DNA from: Ktedonobacterales bacterium
GTDB lineage: Bacteria; Chloroflexota; Ktedonobacteria; Ktedonobacterales; JACDGC01
Assembly: GCA_013815535.1 (NCBI GenBank)
Contig: JACDGC010000115.1
Span: forward strand, 1-8,883
DNA: 8,883 nt
Direction of reading: 5' to 3'
Shown: positions 1 through 5,192 of the stretch, piece after piece
Layout: the number at the start of each line of letters is the position of its first letter
Numbering within the stretch: position 1 is the stretch's first letter
Position numbers and translations under genes: made by a program
Notes under the pieces: model-generated
What the model saw: only the letters and a program-made list of their open reading frames with translations
Told to the model about the DNA's origin: nothing
Databases searched by the model: none

Positions 1-327
1 ATGTTCGATCACTTGAGGGCCAGAGGAGCCGAGGCCGAGGAGGAAGCGCCCGCCGCTGCGTTCATCCAGGGTGGCGGCGGTGGCGGCGATGACGCCGGGC
101 GAGCGCGAGAAGACGTTCATGATGCCCGCGCCGATTTTGATGCGGCTGGTGACGCGGACGAGATCCATCAGCGAGGTGACGATGTCATAGCCCCACGTTT
201 CGCCGAGCCAGACGGAGTCATAGCCCAATTCGTCGGCGAGCCGTACTTTGGCTACGATGGTTTCCCAGGGTTCGGGAAAGTTGGGATTATCAGCGACGAT
301 GCCGACGCGCGGTCCGTTGGTTGCCAC
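1..327 (-). CDS. LLM-class (luciferase-like) oxidoreductase, probably F420-dependent; N-terminal 109 residues, 3' end outside window
   Basis: The reading frame runs from a GTG at 327 leftward off the window edge. The start is supported by a GAGAGGAG ribosome site a few bases upstream. The visible 109 residues have the first part of the luciferase-like TIM-barrel pattern: RVGIVADN (first strand), LADELGYDSVWLGE, then TSRIKIGAGI, SRSPGVIAAT, TLDERSGGRFLLGLG and SGPQVIEH. The last segment resembles the GxSGPQV.E stretch near the cofactor in F420-dependent members. Such enzymes use reduced deazaflavin F420 or FMN to reduce or oxidise small organic substrates in the cytosol; the substrate cannot be read here. 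The gene lies 68 nt downstream of yggT on the same strand with no clear terminator between, so the two are probably cotranscribed. The family call is secure; F420 rather than FMN is an inference. The gene is cut by the window, not truncated in nature as far as can be seen. Confidence 0.88.
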   Translation of the reverse strand, partial: MATNGPRVGIVADNPNFPEPWETIVAKVRLADELGYDSVWLGETWGYDIVTSLMDLVRVTSRIKIGAGIMNVFSRSPGVIAATAATLDERSGGRFLLGLGSSGPQVIEH

Positions 328-395
328 ACGAAGCTCCTCTCACCGATCCCAGAAGGGAGCGGCGCCATGCACCAGGATGTTGAGCGTACGTTCCC

Positions 396-662
396 TTACC
401 AGTTGGCGGGGAGTGCCGATAGGAAGAGGTTTTGAGCGAAGAACAGTGCCCAAAACGCGATCAGAAACGACAAACGAAAGATGCCGATGGGCGGAATGAC
501 GCGGTCGAGCGGCGCGACGATGGGGCGCACGATGTTGTCGAAAAAATGGCGAATGGGATTCGAGGGGGGAATGGGCAACCAGGAAAAGATCATGCTGGCA
601 AAGAAGGAGAGGATCAAGAAGCTGAAGAAGAGTGAGATGACCGTGTGGAGGATGTTGCTCAT
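396..662 (-). CDS. yggT: YggT family small membrane protein
   Basis: An 88-residue protein starting at the ATG at 662. GAGGGG lies about 9 nt upstream, and this start removes an implausible 91-residue extension possible in the same frame. It has two hydrophobic helices, about residues 7-29 (LFFSFLILSFFASMIFSWL) and 63-84 (RLSFLIAFWALFFAQNLFL). Between them is the conserved YggT stretch: NPI at about 35-37, an amphipathic linker, RPIVAPLDRVIPPIG and then a buried polar turn. One YGGT unit of this length is normal for the family. YggT proteins are inner-membrane proteins of unclear biochemical role. They are linked to osmotic tolerance in enterobacteria and to the division/SepF neighbourhood in Gram-positive and cyanobacterial genomes; neither context is visible here. 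The gene heads a probable unit with the downstream LLM oxidoreductase and has its own promoter at 744-772. Confidence 0.87.
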   Translation of the reverse strand: MSNILHTVISLFFSFLILSFFASMIFSWLPIPPSNPIRHFFDNIVRPIVAPLDRVIPPIGIFRLSFLIAFWALFFAQNLFLSALPANW

Positions 663-743
663 TGTGCGTCCCCTCGTGCTGTTTCGTCGCTGTCGGTCTG
701 GCTCGCTCGCCCACCAACGTAGCGCGACACGGTACCAACTGCT

Positions 744-772
744 ATTATAGCTGCCCCTGTGACATTTTTCAA
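744..772 (-). promoter_or_regulatory. sigma70-type promoter for yggT
   Basis: Read on the minus strand, TTGAAA (772-767) is followed by a 17-bp spacer and a perfect TATAAT (749-744). Transcription would begin near 737 and give a leader of about 75 nt before the yggT ATG at 662. The match is close to consensus in both boxes and spacing, and it lies in a non-coding gap facing the gene. No operator palindrome was noticed around it. Confidence 0.8.
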
Positions 773-1071
773 GCCTGGGCGGCAGGCATGCTCGATTTTT
801 TACGAAGCCAGCGAATAAAGCCCCCTGCGGATGCCGCGTCGTCAACACCCGCGCCGAAGTAGGCCAGTGGGTAAACCCGCGCCTAGGGGCGTGCGCACCG
901 CGAAGCCCGCCGTCGCGGGCTGGTGGCTGGGGCAATCAATACCCCCCGCGCCTCAAAGGCATGGGCTATCCACGCCACGACTATTGATGAAGCCGCGTTG
1001 TTTGGGGGCGGCATGTCAGCTAGCGAAGTTTATGCTGGTTTCTTTTTGCGGGAATGGACCGGGGCTGGCAC
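773..1071. other. 299-bp gap between divergent promoters, with a cluster of stem-loops (878-988)
   Basis: No convincing gene lies here; short ORFs lack ribosome sites and familiar composition. The gap does contain dense inverted repeats. Hairpin A is 878-893 (CGCGCC, loop TAGG, GGCGTG, one G-U pair). Hairpin B is 904-921 (AGCCCGC, loop CGTC, GCGGGCT, a perfect 7-bp stem). Hairpin C is 945-965 (CCC and GCCT, loop CAA, AGGC and GGG, with a 2x2 internal loop). Hairpin C is enclosed by a 7-bp inverted repeat, ATCAATA 935-941 and TATTGAT 982-988. The structure lies outside both the yggT leader (starts near 737) and the erm leader (starts near 1107), so it is not explained as either gene's 5' UTR. 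No T-tract follows any stem, so these are not intrinsic terminators. A dispersed REP-like repeat or a small structured RNA are the options; neither is proven. Confidence 0.5.
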
Positions 1072-1100
1072 TTGACAAAGGGGCATTGAGATTTTAGAAT
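1072..1100 (+). promoter_or_regulatory. near-consensus sigma70 promoter for the erm leader
   Basis: A perfect TTGACA (1072-1077), a 17-bp spacer and TAGAAT (1095-1100, one mismatch to TATAAT) point toward erm. Transcription should start near 1106-1107. This is the strongest promoter in the window, yet the erm start codon is about 235 nt away. That leaves a long leader containing short ORFs and a terminator. A strong promoter followed by an early terminator is the usual arrangement for control by attenuation rather than by a repressor. Confidence 0.85.
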
Positions 1101-1120
1101 GGAGTAGCATCTTGCAGAAT

Positions 1121-1168
1121 ATGGAACGGATCATTTTGATGAACATAGAGCGCAATAGGCACCGTTAA
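1121..1168 (+). CDS. candidate leader peptide 1 of erm (MERIILMNIERNRHR), ends in Arg-X-Arg motifs
   Basis: The 15-codon ORF is MERIILMNIERNRHR, ending at TAA 1166-1168. It begins about 15 nt after the predicted transcription start and has no Shine-Dalgarno site at 1121. An internal ATG at 1139 would give MNIERNRHR, preceded by a weak CGGA 8 nt away. The C-terminus RNRHR holds two overlapping Arg-X-Arg motifs. The '+X+' motif (Arg/Lys-any-Arg/Lys) is established as a site where macrolide-bound ribosomes stall, as in the ErmDL leader peptide. The stop codon lies 13 nt before the start of leader ORF 2 and touches a hairpin (1168-1179) that masks that ORF's ribosome site, so the two could be coupled. 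Short length and weak initiation signals keep confidence low. Confidence 0.35.
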   Translation: MERIILMNIERNRHR

Positions 1169-1179
1169 GCGGAGCCGCT
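1168..1179 (+). promoter_or_regulatory. small hairpin covering the ribosome site of leader ORF 2
   Basis: AGCG (1168-1171) pairs with CGCT (1176-1179) around the loop GAGC. The GGAG ribosome site at 1171-1174 is split between stem and loop. A ribosome terminating at the TAA of leader ORF 1 (1166-1168) would cover and melt this stem. The stem is only four pairs, so its effect may be slight. Confidence 0.35.
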
Positions 1180-1181
1180 GA

Positions 1182-1229
1182 ATGAGTAAACGTCTTTCCT
1201 CCAGTGCCACAGGACTTTCCTATGGCTGA
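1182..1229 (+). CDS. candidate leader peptide 2 of erm (MSKRLSSSATGLSYG), with strong ribosome site
   Basis: A 15-codon ORF from ATG 1182 to TGA 1227-1229 encodes MSKRLSSSATGLSYG. GGAG at 1171-1174 lies 7 nt before the ATG, one of the best-placed ribosome sites in the window, so translation is likely. Its position between the erm promoter and an intrinsic terminator is what a regulatory leader peptide would need. KRL near the N-terminus is basic but is not a strict +X+ motif, and no IFVI/IAVV-type arrest motif is present. The 3' half of the ORF folds as a hairpin (1206-1226: GCCACAGGA, loop CTT, TCCTATGGC, one mismatch), and the stop codon abuts another hairpin (1228-1251). The ribosome's position here would decide downstream folding. 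The peptide sequence is not one I can match to a named leader. Confidence 0.55.
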   Translation: MSKRLSSSATGLSYG

Positions 1230-1255
1230 TGGTGCGCGTACCCAGCACATCTTTC

Positions 1256-1286
1256 ACGAGCAGGCTTCGCTTCAAGTCGTATTCGT
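1256..1286 (+). promoter_or_regulatory. candidate antiterminator hairpin in the erm leader
   Basis: ACGAG (1256-1260) can pair with TTCGT (1282-1286), and GGCTT (1263-1267) with AAGTC (1274-1278). A small internal loop separates the two helices, and the terminal loop is CGCTTC. This gives ten pairs, two of them G-U. The 3' side uses nearly the whole 5' arm of the downstream terminator (1274-1287), so the two structures exclude each other. By eye it is less stable than the terminator, so read-through would need help, for example from a stalled ribosome or delayed folding. Found by hand, without an energy calculation. Confidence 0.4.
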
Positions 1287-1308
1287 CATCGGACGATACG
1301 GCTTTTTT
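1274..1308 (+). terminator. intrinsic terminator inside the erm leader (attenuator)
   Basis: AAGTCGTAT (1274-1282) pairs with ATACGGCTT (1296-1304, one G-U). CGTC (1284-1287) pairs with GACG (1292-1295). T1283 is bulged and the loop is ATCG. The 13-bp stem runs into six T residues (1303-1308). The T-tract exists only in the plus direction, so the terminator acts on transcripts heading into erm. It lies downstream of the erm promoter and about 35 nt before the erm start codon, with no intervening gene that it could end other than the short leader ORFs. That location is diagnostic of transcription attenuation. Confidence 0.75.
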
Positions 1309-1326
1309 GCGTCCACGGCCCATCTT

Positions 1327-1333
1327 GAAAGGA
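1327..1333 (+). promoter_or_regulatory. erm ribosome binding site, decides the start
   Basis: GAAAGGA at 1327-1333 is 8 nt from the ATG at 1342. It directly abuts the alternative ATG at 1333, which it therefore cannot serve. This favours MSAIPLRY as the N-terminus over the longer in-frame starts at 1204, 1222 or 1333. Because it is placed after the terminator, only read-through transcripts carry it. Confidence 0.75.
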
Positions 1334-1341
1334 TGATTGCT

Positions 1342-2214
1342 ATGTCGGCTATCCCCCTGCGTTACACCCAAAACTTCTTGCGCGACCCCAAGCTGATTGA
1401 GCGGTTGCTCGCCGCATCAGACCTCACCCATGTAGACACCGTGTATGAGATTGGCCCAGGGACGGGGATCATCACCGATCAATTGGTGCGGCGGTGTCGG
1501 CGGGTTGTCGCCATCGAAAAAGATGCTGACCTGGCCCACAAGCTGCAAGAGCGCTACGCGGGGCAGGGGCAGGTTGCCATCCACGCAGGCGATTTTTTAG
1601 CGCATCCCCTCCCCCGCGAATCGTACAAGGTCTTTGCGAACATTCCCTTCAACTGCACCCATGCCATCGTCACAAAGCTGACGAGGGCTGCCGTGCCGCC
1701 GCAGACAGCCTATCTGGTGATGCAACGCGAGGCGGCCCATAAGTTTTGCGGGCTGGGGCGAGAATATCTCTATTCGATCTTGCTGAAGCCCTGGTTTGAG
1801 ATCGACGTGGTCTATCAATTCCAGCGAAGCGACTTCATCCCCATGCCACAGGTCGAGGCGGTGCTGTTGCGCATTCGCAAGCGTGGTCCACCCCTGGTCA
1901 CCGGACGCGACCGACAAGCATTTCGTGATTTCGCAGTGTATAGTTTCACAGGCCACCAACCGACCCTGAGTCAGATTCTAAAAAACATCTTAACTCATCG
2001 TCAGCAGCAGCAGGCCAGGCGATTATTGAAGCTTGATTTTGACGCAACCCCATCGATGCTCTCTTTCCCCCAATGGTTGCAGTTAATCCACTATTTCATG
2101 CAGGTGAGCGATGGGCAGGCGCGGCAGACCATCTGCGGCAGCGAGCAGCACTGGCAACAGCGGCAAGCTCACTTGCACAAAATCCACCGCACCCGATTTA
2201 CCGCGCGCAAATAA
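1342..2214 (+). CDS. erm: Erm-type 23S rRNA (adenine-N6)-methyltransferase
   Basis: A 290-residue protein from the ATG at 1342. Erm enzymes use S-adenosylmethionine to methylate N6 of adenine 2058 (E. coli numbering) in 23S rRNA. This blocks binding of macrolides, lincosamides and streptogramin B. Visible Rossmann-fold motifs are YTQNFL at 8-13 (motif X), EIGPGTG at 36-42 (SAM glycine loop), the acidic strand end AIEKD at 57-61, GDF at 83-85, the catalytic NIPF at 100-103, MQREAA at 128-133 and FIPMPQV at 165-171. NIPFNCTHAIVTKL and the QREAA block fit Erm better than the housekeeping KsgA/RsmA. The helical C-terminal domain ends near 252 and is followed by a 38-residue tail rich in Gln, His and Arg. 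The gene has its own promoter and an attenuator-like leader. No transposon, integrase or other resistance gene is nearby, which suggests an intrinsic chromosomal copy. A related rRNA dimethylase activity cannot be excluded by reading alone. Confidence 0.9.
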   Translation: MSAIPLRYTQNFLRDPKLIERLLAASDLTHVDTVYEIGPGTGIITDQLVRRCRRVVAIEKDADLAHKLQERYAGQGQVAIHAGDFLAHPLPRESYKVFANIPFNCTHAIVTKLTRAAVPPQTAYLVMQREAAHKFCGLGREYLYSILLKPWFEIDVVYQFQRSDFIPMPQVEAVLLRIRKRGPPLVTGRDRQAFRDFAVYSFTGHQPTLSQILKNILTHRQQQQARRLLKLDFDATPSMLSFPQWLQLIHYFMQVSDGQARQTICGSEQHWQQRQAHLHKIHRTRFTARK

Positions 2215-2215
2215 A

Positions 2216-2236
2216 GCGCACTTCAGCGCCGTTTTT
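2216..2236 (+). terminator. weak possible terminator after erm
   Basis: Two bases after the erm stop codon, GCGC (2216-2219) and GCGC (2226-2229) can form a four-pair stem around ACTTCA. CG and five T residues (2232-2236) follow. The stem is short, so termination would be partial. Three A residues before it can pair with the first T residues if CG is bulged. Confidence 0.35.
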
Positions 2237-2264
2237 GATTTGCCCTTGCCATTGAGCATGTGAT
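2235..2264 (+). promoter_or_regulatory. weak promoter candidate for the DUF255 gene
   Basis: TTGATT (2235-2240), an 18-bp spacer and TGTGAT (2259-2264) lie upstream of the DUF255 gene. The -10 box is poor, but the TGATACGG overlapping it recurs at the -10 of the TPR gene (5198-5205). TAGTAT at 2273-2278 is an alternative -10 without a well-spaced -35. Read-through from erm is also possible, since only 124 bp separate the two genes. Confidence 0.25.
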
Positions 2265-2338
2265 ACGGTGCCTAGTATTGAGCATCCGTTTCCGCCAGCC
2301 AAGATGTCGTGGCGAACAGAGCCAGGAAGGGCACTACG

Positions 2339-4534
2339 ATGAGCGATTCCGATTTACCCGCCAATTTGCCGGGACAGCCTGACCATCGTTACACGAATCG
2401 GCTCATCGACGAAACCAGCCCATATCTGTTGCAACATGCCCACAACCCGGTGGATTGGTATCCTTGGGGAGCCGAGGCGCTGGAGCGGTCACGCACGGAA
2501 GACAAACCCATCTTGCTCAGCGTTGGGTATTCCGCCTGCCATTGGTGCCACGTTATGGAGCATGAGAGCTTCGAGAATGAGCGCATCGCCACCATCATGA
2601 ACCTCAACTTCGTCCCGATCAAGGTGGATCGGGAGGAGCGGCCCGACATCGACGCGCTGTATATGGACGCGGTGCAGGCGATGACGAGTGGGCATGGCGG
2701 CTGGCCGATGACCGTCTTTTTGACACCAGAGGGGTTGCCCTTCTACGCGGGGACGTATTTCCCTGCGGAGGATAAGCACGGGCTGCCAGGTTTCGACAAG
2801 GTGCTGCTGCGGATGGCGCAATATTATCGCACCCAGCGCACGGCGGTGAATGAGACGGCGGAGGAGTTTCGCACCTTCTATCAGCAGCGCGGGACGTTGG
2901 CGGCGGTGGGGGTGCGCAATGTGCCGATGCTGGCGAGCGAGGTGGACATCAGCGTGCTGACCACGGCGGAAGGCAAACTGCTGCGGCAATTCGATGCGAC
3001 GTATGGCGGATTTGGTGGCGCGCCGAAGTTTCCGCATTCGCTGGATTTGGACTTCTTGCTGCGGATGCATCTGCGGGCGGCGGCCCAGCCCGCGCGTGCC
3101 GAGCGCTTCCCCACGCTGGGCAGCAAGGCCAGCCAGCCCGATGTGACGGCGTTGGCGGTGGTGACCCGCACGCTGGACCGCATGGCGGCGGGGGGCATCT
3201 ATGATCATCTGGGTGGCGGCTTCCATCGCTATTCGGTCGATGATCACTGGCTGGTGCCGCACTTCGAGAAGATGCTCTATGACAACGCGCTGTTGGCGCG
3301 GACGTATCTGCACGCCTATCAGGTGACGGGCAACGCGCGCTATGCCCGCATCTGCCGCGAGACGCTCGATTACATCCGGCGGCAGATGACCAGCCCTGAA
3401 GGGGGCTTTTACGCCACGCAAGATGCCGACAGCGAGGGGCAAGAGGGCAAGTTTTACGTCTGGTCGCCTGAAGAGTTGCGCGAGGTGCTGGATGATGACC
3501 ACTGCGACCTCTTCATGGCGGTGTATGGCGTGACGGAGCGGGGCAACTTCGAGGACACGGGGGCGACGGTGCTGCATCTGGCGCGCTCGGTGGCCGATGC
3601 GGCGGCGGAGCGCGGCCTGAGCGTCGAGGCGGCGGAGAAGCGGCTGGCCGACGCGCGGATGGCGCTCTACGCGGCGCGGTCGCGACGGGTGTGGCCCGCG
3701 ACGGATGACAAGATCGTCACGGCCTGGAACGGCCTGATGGTGCGCGTCTTCGCCGAGGCCGCCGCCGTCTTTAATTCACAGACCTATGCCGAAGTTGCGG
3801 CGAATAATGCCACCTTCATCTGGGAGCATCTGCGGACGAGCAACGGGCGGCTGCTGCGAACCTATCGTGATGGCAAGGCGCACGTGGCGGGCTATCTGGA
3901 AGATTACGCGTGCTACGCGGCGGGGTTGCTGGCGACCTATGAGGCGACCTTCGACGCCCGCTGGTTCGTGGCGGCGCGGGAATTGGCCGACCAGATGATC
4001 TCGCTCTTCGCCGATGCGGACGAGGGCGGCTTCTATGACACGGCCAGCGACCACGAGCAGTTGGTCGGGCGACCCCGCGAGATCGCGGATGGCGCGACGC
4101 CCGCGGGCAACAGCGTGGCGGCGGAGGTGCTGCTGTGGCTGGCCGCGCTGACCGGCGAGGAACGCTATCGCCACAGCGCCGAGGGCATCTTGCTGAAGCT
4201 GGCCCCGCAGATGGCGCAAAATCCGCTGGGCTACGGCAACTGGCTCTGCCAACTCGACCGCTGGATGTCGCCCTCGCAAGAGATCGCCATCGTCGGCGAC
4301 CCCGCCGAGCAAGAGACGCTGGATCTGATCGAGGTGACGCGCGCGCGCTATCGCCCCAACACGGTCATCGCCTGTGCCGCCCCCGACGACCTGCTGGCGA
4401 ACGCGGCCATCAGTCTGCTGACGGGGCGGCCCTCGCTGGAAGGCTTCGCGACGGCTTATGTCTGCGCCAACTTCACCTGCAACTTGCCCGTGACGGATGC
4501 GACGGCGCTGGCCGAGCAGCTCGGGGACGAGTGA
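2339..4534 (+). CDS. DUF255 thioredoxin-fold / (alpha/alpha)6-barrel protein (YyaL / SPATA20 family)
   Basis: 731 residues from ATG 2339; AGGAAGGG at 2324-2331 is 7 nt upstream, preferred over an in-frame GTG at 2309. The N-terminal ~160 residues are the DUF255 thioredoxin-like domain. It contains TSPYLLQHAHNPVDWYPW (26-43), the redox-type motif CHWC at 67-70 followed by HVMEHESFE, then KVDREERPDID (95-105) and GGWPMTVFLTPEGLPFYAGT (120-139). The rest is an (alpha/alpha)6 toroid like those of N-acylglucosamine epimerases and six-hairpin glycosidases. Typical blocks are GGIYDHLGGGFHRYSVD (about 284-300), HFEKMLYDNALLA (about 307-319), DADSEGQEGKFYVW (about 362-375) and DDKIVTAWNGLMV (about 456-468). 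Length and domain order match the family, which includes B. subtilis YyaL and human SPATA20. The catalytic role is not established; the conserved CxxC suggests redox chemistry. There is no signal peptide, so it is likely cytosolic. Confidence 0.92.
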   Translation: MSDSDLPANLPGQPDHRYTNRLIDETSPYLLQHAHNPVDWYPWGAEALERSRTEDKPILLSVGYSACHWCHVMEHESFENERIATIMNLNFVPIKVDREERPDIDALYMDAVQAMTSGHGGWPMTVFLTPEGLPFYAGTYFPAEDKHGLPGFDKVLLRMAQYYRTQRTAVNETAEEFRTFYQQRGTLAAVGVRNVPMLASEVDISVLTTAEGKLLRQFDATYGGFGGAPKFPHSLDLDFLLRMHLRAAAQPARAERFPTLGSKASQPDVTALAVVTRTLDRMAAGGIYDHLGGGFHRYSVDDHWLVPHFEKMLYDNALLARTYLHAYQVTGNARYARICRETLDYIRRQMTSPEGGFYATQDADSEGQEGKFYVWSPEELREVLDDDHCDLFMAVYGVTERGNFEDTGATVLHLARSVADAAAERGLSVEAAEKRLADARMALYAARSRRVWPATDDKIVTAWNGLMVRVFAEAAAVFNSQTYAEVAANNATFIWEHLRTSNGRLLRTYRDGKAHVAGYLEDYACYAAGLLATYEATFDARWFVAARELADQMISLFADADEGGFYDTASDHEQLVGRPREIADGATPAGNSVAAEVLLWLAALTGEERYRHSAEGILLKLAPQMAQNPLGYGNWLCQLDRWMSPSQEIAIVGDPAEQETLDLIEVTRARYRPNTVIACAAPDDLLANAAISLLTGRPSLEGFATAYVCANFTCNLPVTDATALAEQLGDE

Positions 4535-4535
4535 G

Positions 4536-4570
4536 GGCACAACGAGTGCCAAGGTCGCGATGCTTGCGAC
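4536..4570. other. tandem hairpins in a convergent intergenic gap
   Basis: Just after the DUF255 stop codon, GGCAC (4536-4540) pairs with GTGCC (4546-4550). GTCGC (4554-4558) pairs with GCGAC (4566-4570). The gap separates two genes that converge (stops at 4534 and 4636), where transcription should end from both sides. Neither stem is followed by a T-tract on either strand, so they would not be classical intrinsic terminators. The remaining gap, 4571-4635, shows nothing recognisable. Confidence 0.35.
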
Positions 4571-4635
4571 GATGGGGCATTGCTGGATCGCGTGTCAGTT
4601 TATGCACGGTGTGCTGGGCGGGCGTGGCATTAGCC

Positions 4636-5103
4636 TTACGGGACTAAGCGTAGCAGCGACTGCACATAGCCATTGATGCCAGCCAGCAGGAAGACGTCGA
4701 AGATGGCGAGGAACGCGCCTTGCAGGATGAGGCCCTTGCCTGTGCCTTGCAGGCCGTCGCTGCGCAGCGCGATCTGCGGCAAGAGGAAGACGATGCCGAT
4801 GGCGATGGTGGCGAAATCGGATATCCAGAAGCCCGTGACCAGTTGCAGGTTGGTGATGCCACCTTTGAGGGCAGTTGAGAGGACTTCCGGCGCGGCGGCG
4901 TTGCGTTGGGTGATGAGTTGAATGCCACCGATGGCCAGATTCACGATGCCCCAGGCGGCGCAGATGCCGCCGAAATTGTGCCACTGGCCCGCTGAGCGCA
5001 GCCACAGCACGCCGCCGCCAACCAGATTGAGGCCGCCCCAGATCGCCAGGACGGTGAGGGCCGTCGTCTGGAAGGATTGGTAATGGGTGAAGGCGTCGCG
5101 CAT
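4636..5103 (-). CDS. four-helix integral membrane protein of unknown function
   Basis: 155 residues from the ATG at 5103; GAGGGGG lies 6 nt upstream, so the much longer in-frame extension is rejected. Four hydrophobic segments are visible at about 13-34, 44-64, 83-108 and 124-147. They are rich in Gly and Asn within the membrane, for example WGGLNLVGGG, WGIVNLAIGG and AGINGY. The short loops contain RSAGQW, QRN and RSDGLQGTGKG. There is no signal peptide, catalytic motif or known transporter signature. From memory it resembles the DUF6992 type of small membrane protein found in several phyla, where a WG..N...G pattern recurs in the helices; this is a low-certainty match. Its stop converges on the DUF255 gene and its start diverges from the TPR gene, so it is transcribed alone and the neighbours do not reveal its job. 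Confidence 0.72.
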   Translation of the reverse strand: MRDAFTHYQSFQTTALTVLAIWGGLNLVGGGVLWLRSAGQWHNFGGICAAWGIVNLAIGGIQLITQRNAAAPEVLSTALKGGITNLQLVTGFWISDFATIAIGIVFLLPQIALRSDGLQGTGKGLILQGAFLAIFDVFLLAGINGYVQSLLRLVP

Positions 5104-5132
5104 CGTTTTCCCCCTCGGATGATTTATCCCAA

Positions 5133-5141
5133 AGCATAGCA
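5133..5141 (-). promoter_or_regulatory. extended -10 promoter for the membrane protein gene
   Basis: On the minus strand TGCTATGCT (5141-5133) matches an extended -10 element, TGnTATAAT, with two mismatches in the hexamer. No good -35 box lies 16-18 bp upstream, which extended -10 promoters tolerate. The transcript would begin near 5126, about 23 nt before the start codon. Confidence 0.4.
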
Positions 5142-5192
5142 AAGGGAGCAGGCCACGCGCCACCCTGTGCCGCCGTTGGCGCGCGGGAAATA

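Noticed and set aside
1..435. 144-codon plus-strand ORF at the window start
   Set aside because: It overlaps the minus-strand LLM oxidoreductase, which has clear family motifs and a ribosome site; the plus product is Gly/Ala/Asp low-complexity.
904..921. GC-rich 7-bp hairpin as an intrinsic terminator
   Set aside because: No T-tract follows on either strand.
1204..1341. In-frame N-terminal extension of Erm (from GTG 1204 or ATG 1222), including VFVI, which recalls the IFVI arrest motif of ErmCL
   Set aside because: The frame does not stop before erm, so it is not a free leader peptide. The codons for VFVI coincide with the terminator 5' arm, and the ribosome site plus family alignment favour the start at 1342.
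1165..1371. 68-codon minus-strand ORF antisense to the erm leader
   Set aside because: It lacks recognisable motifs and lies over regulatory structures that explain the sequence better. Antisense transcription was not ruled out but has no visible promoter.
2489..3577. 362-codon minus-strand ORF inside the DUF255 gene
   Set aside because: Antisense shadow of a high-GC gene; its Arg/His/Gln-rich product has no motif, while the plus-strand product matches a known family throughout.
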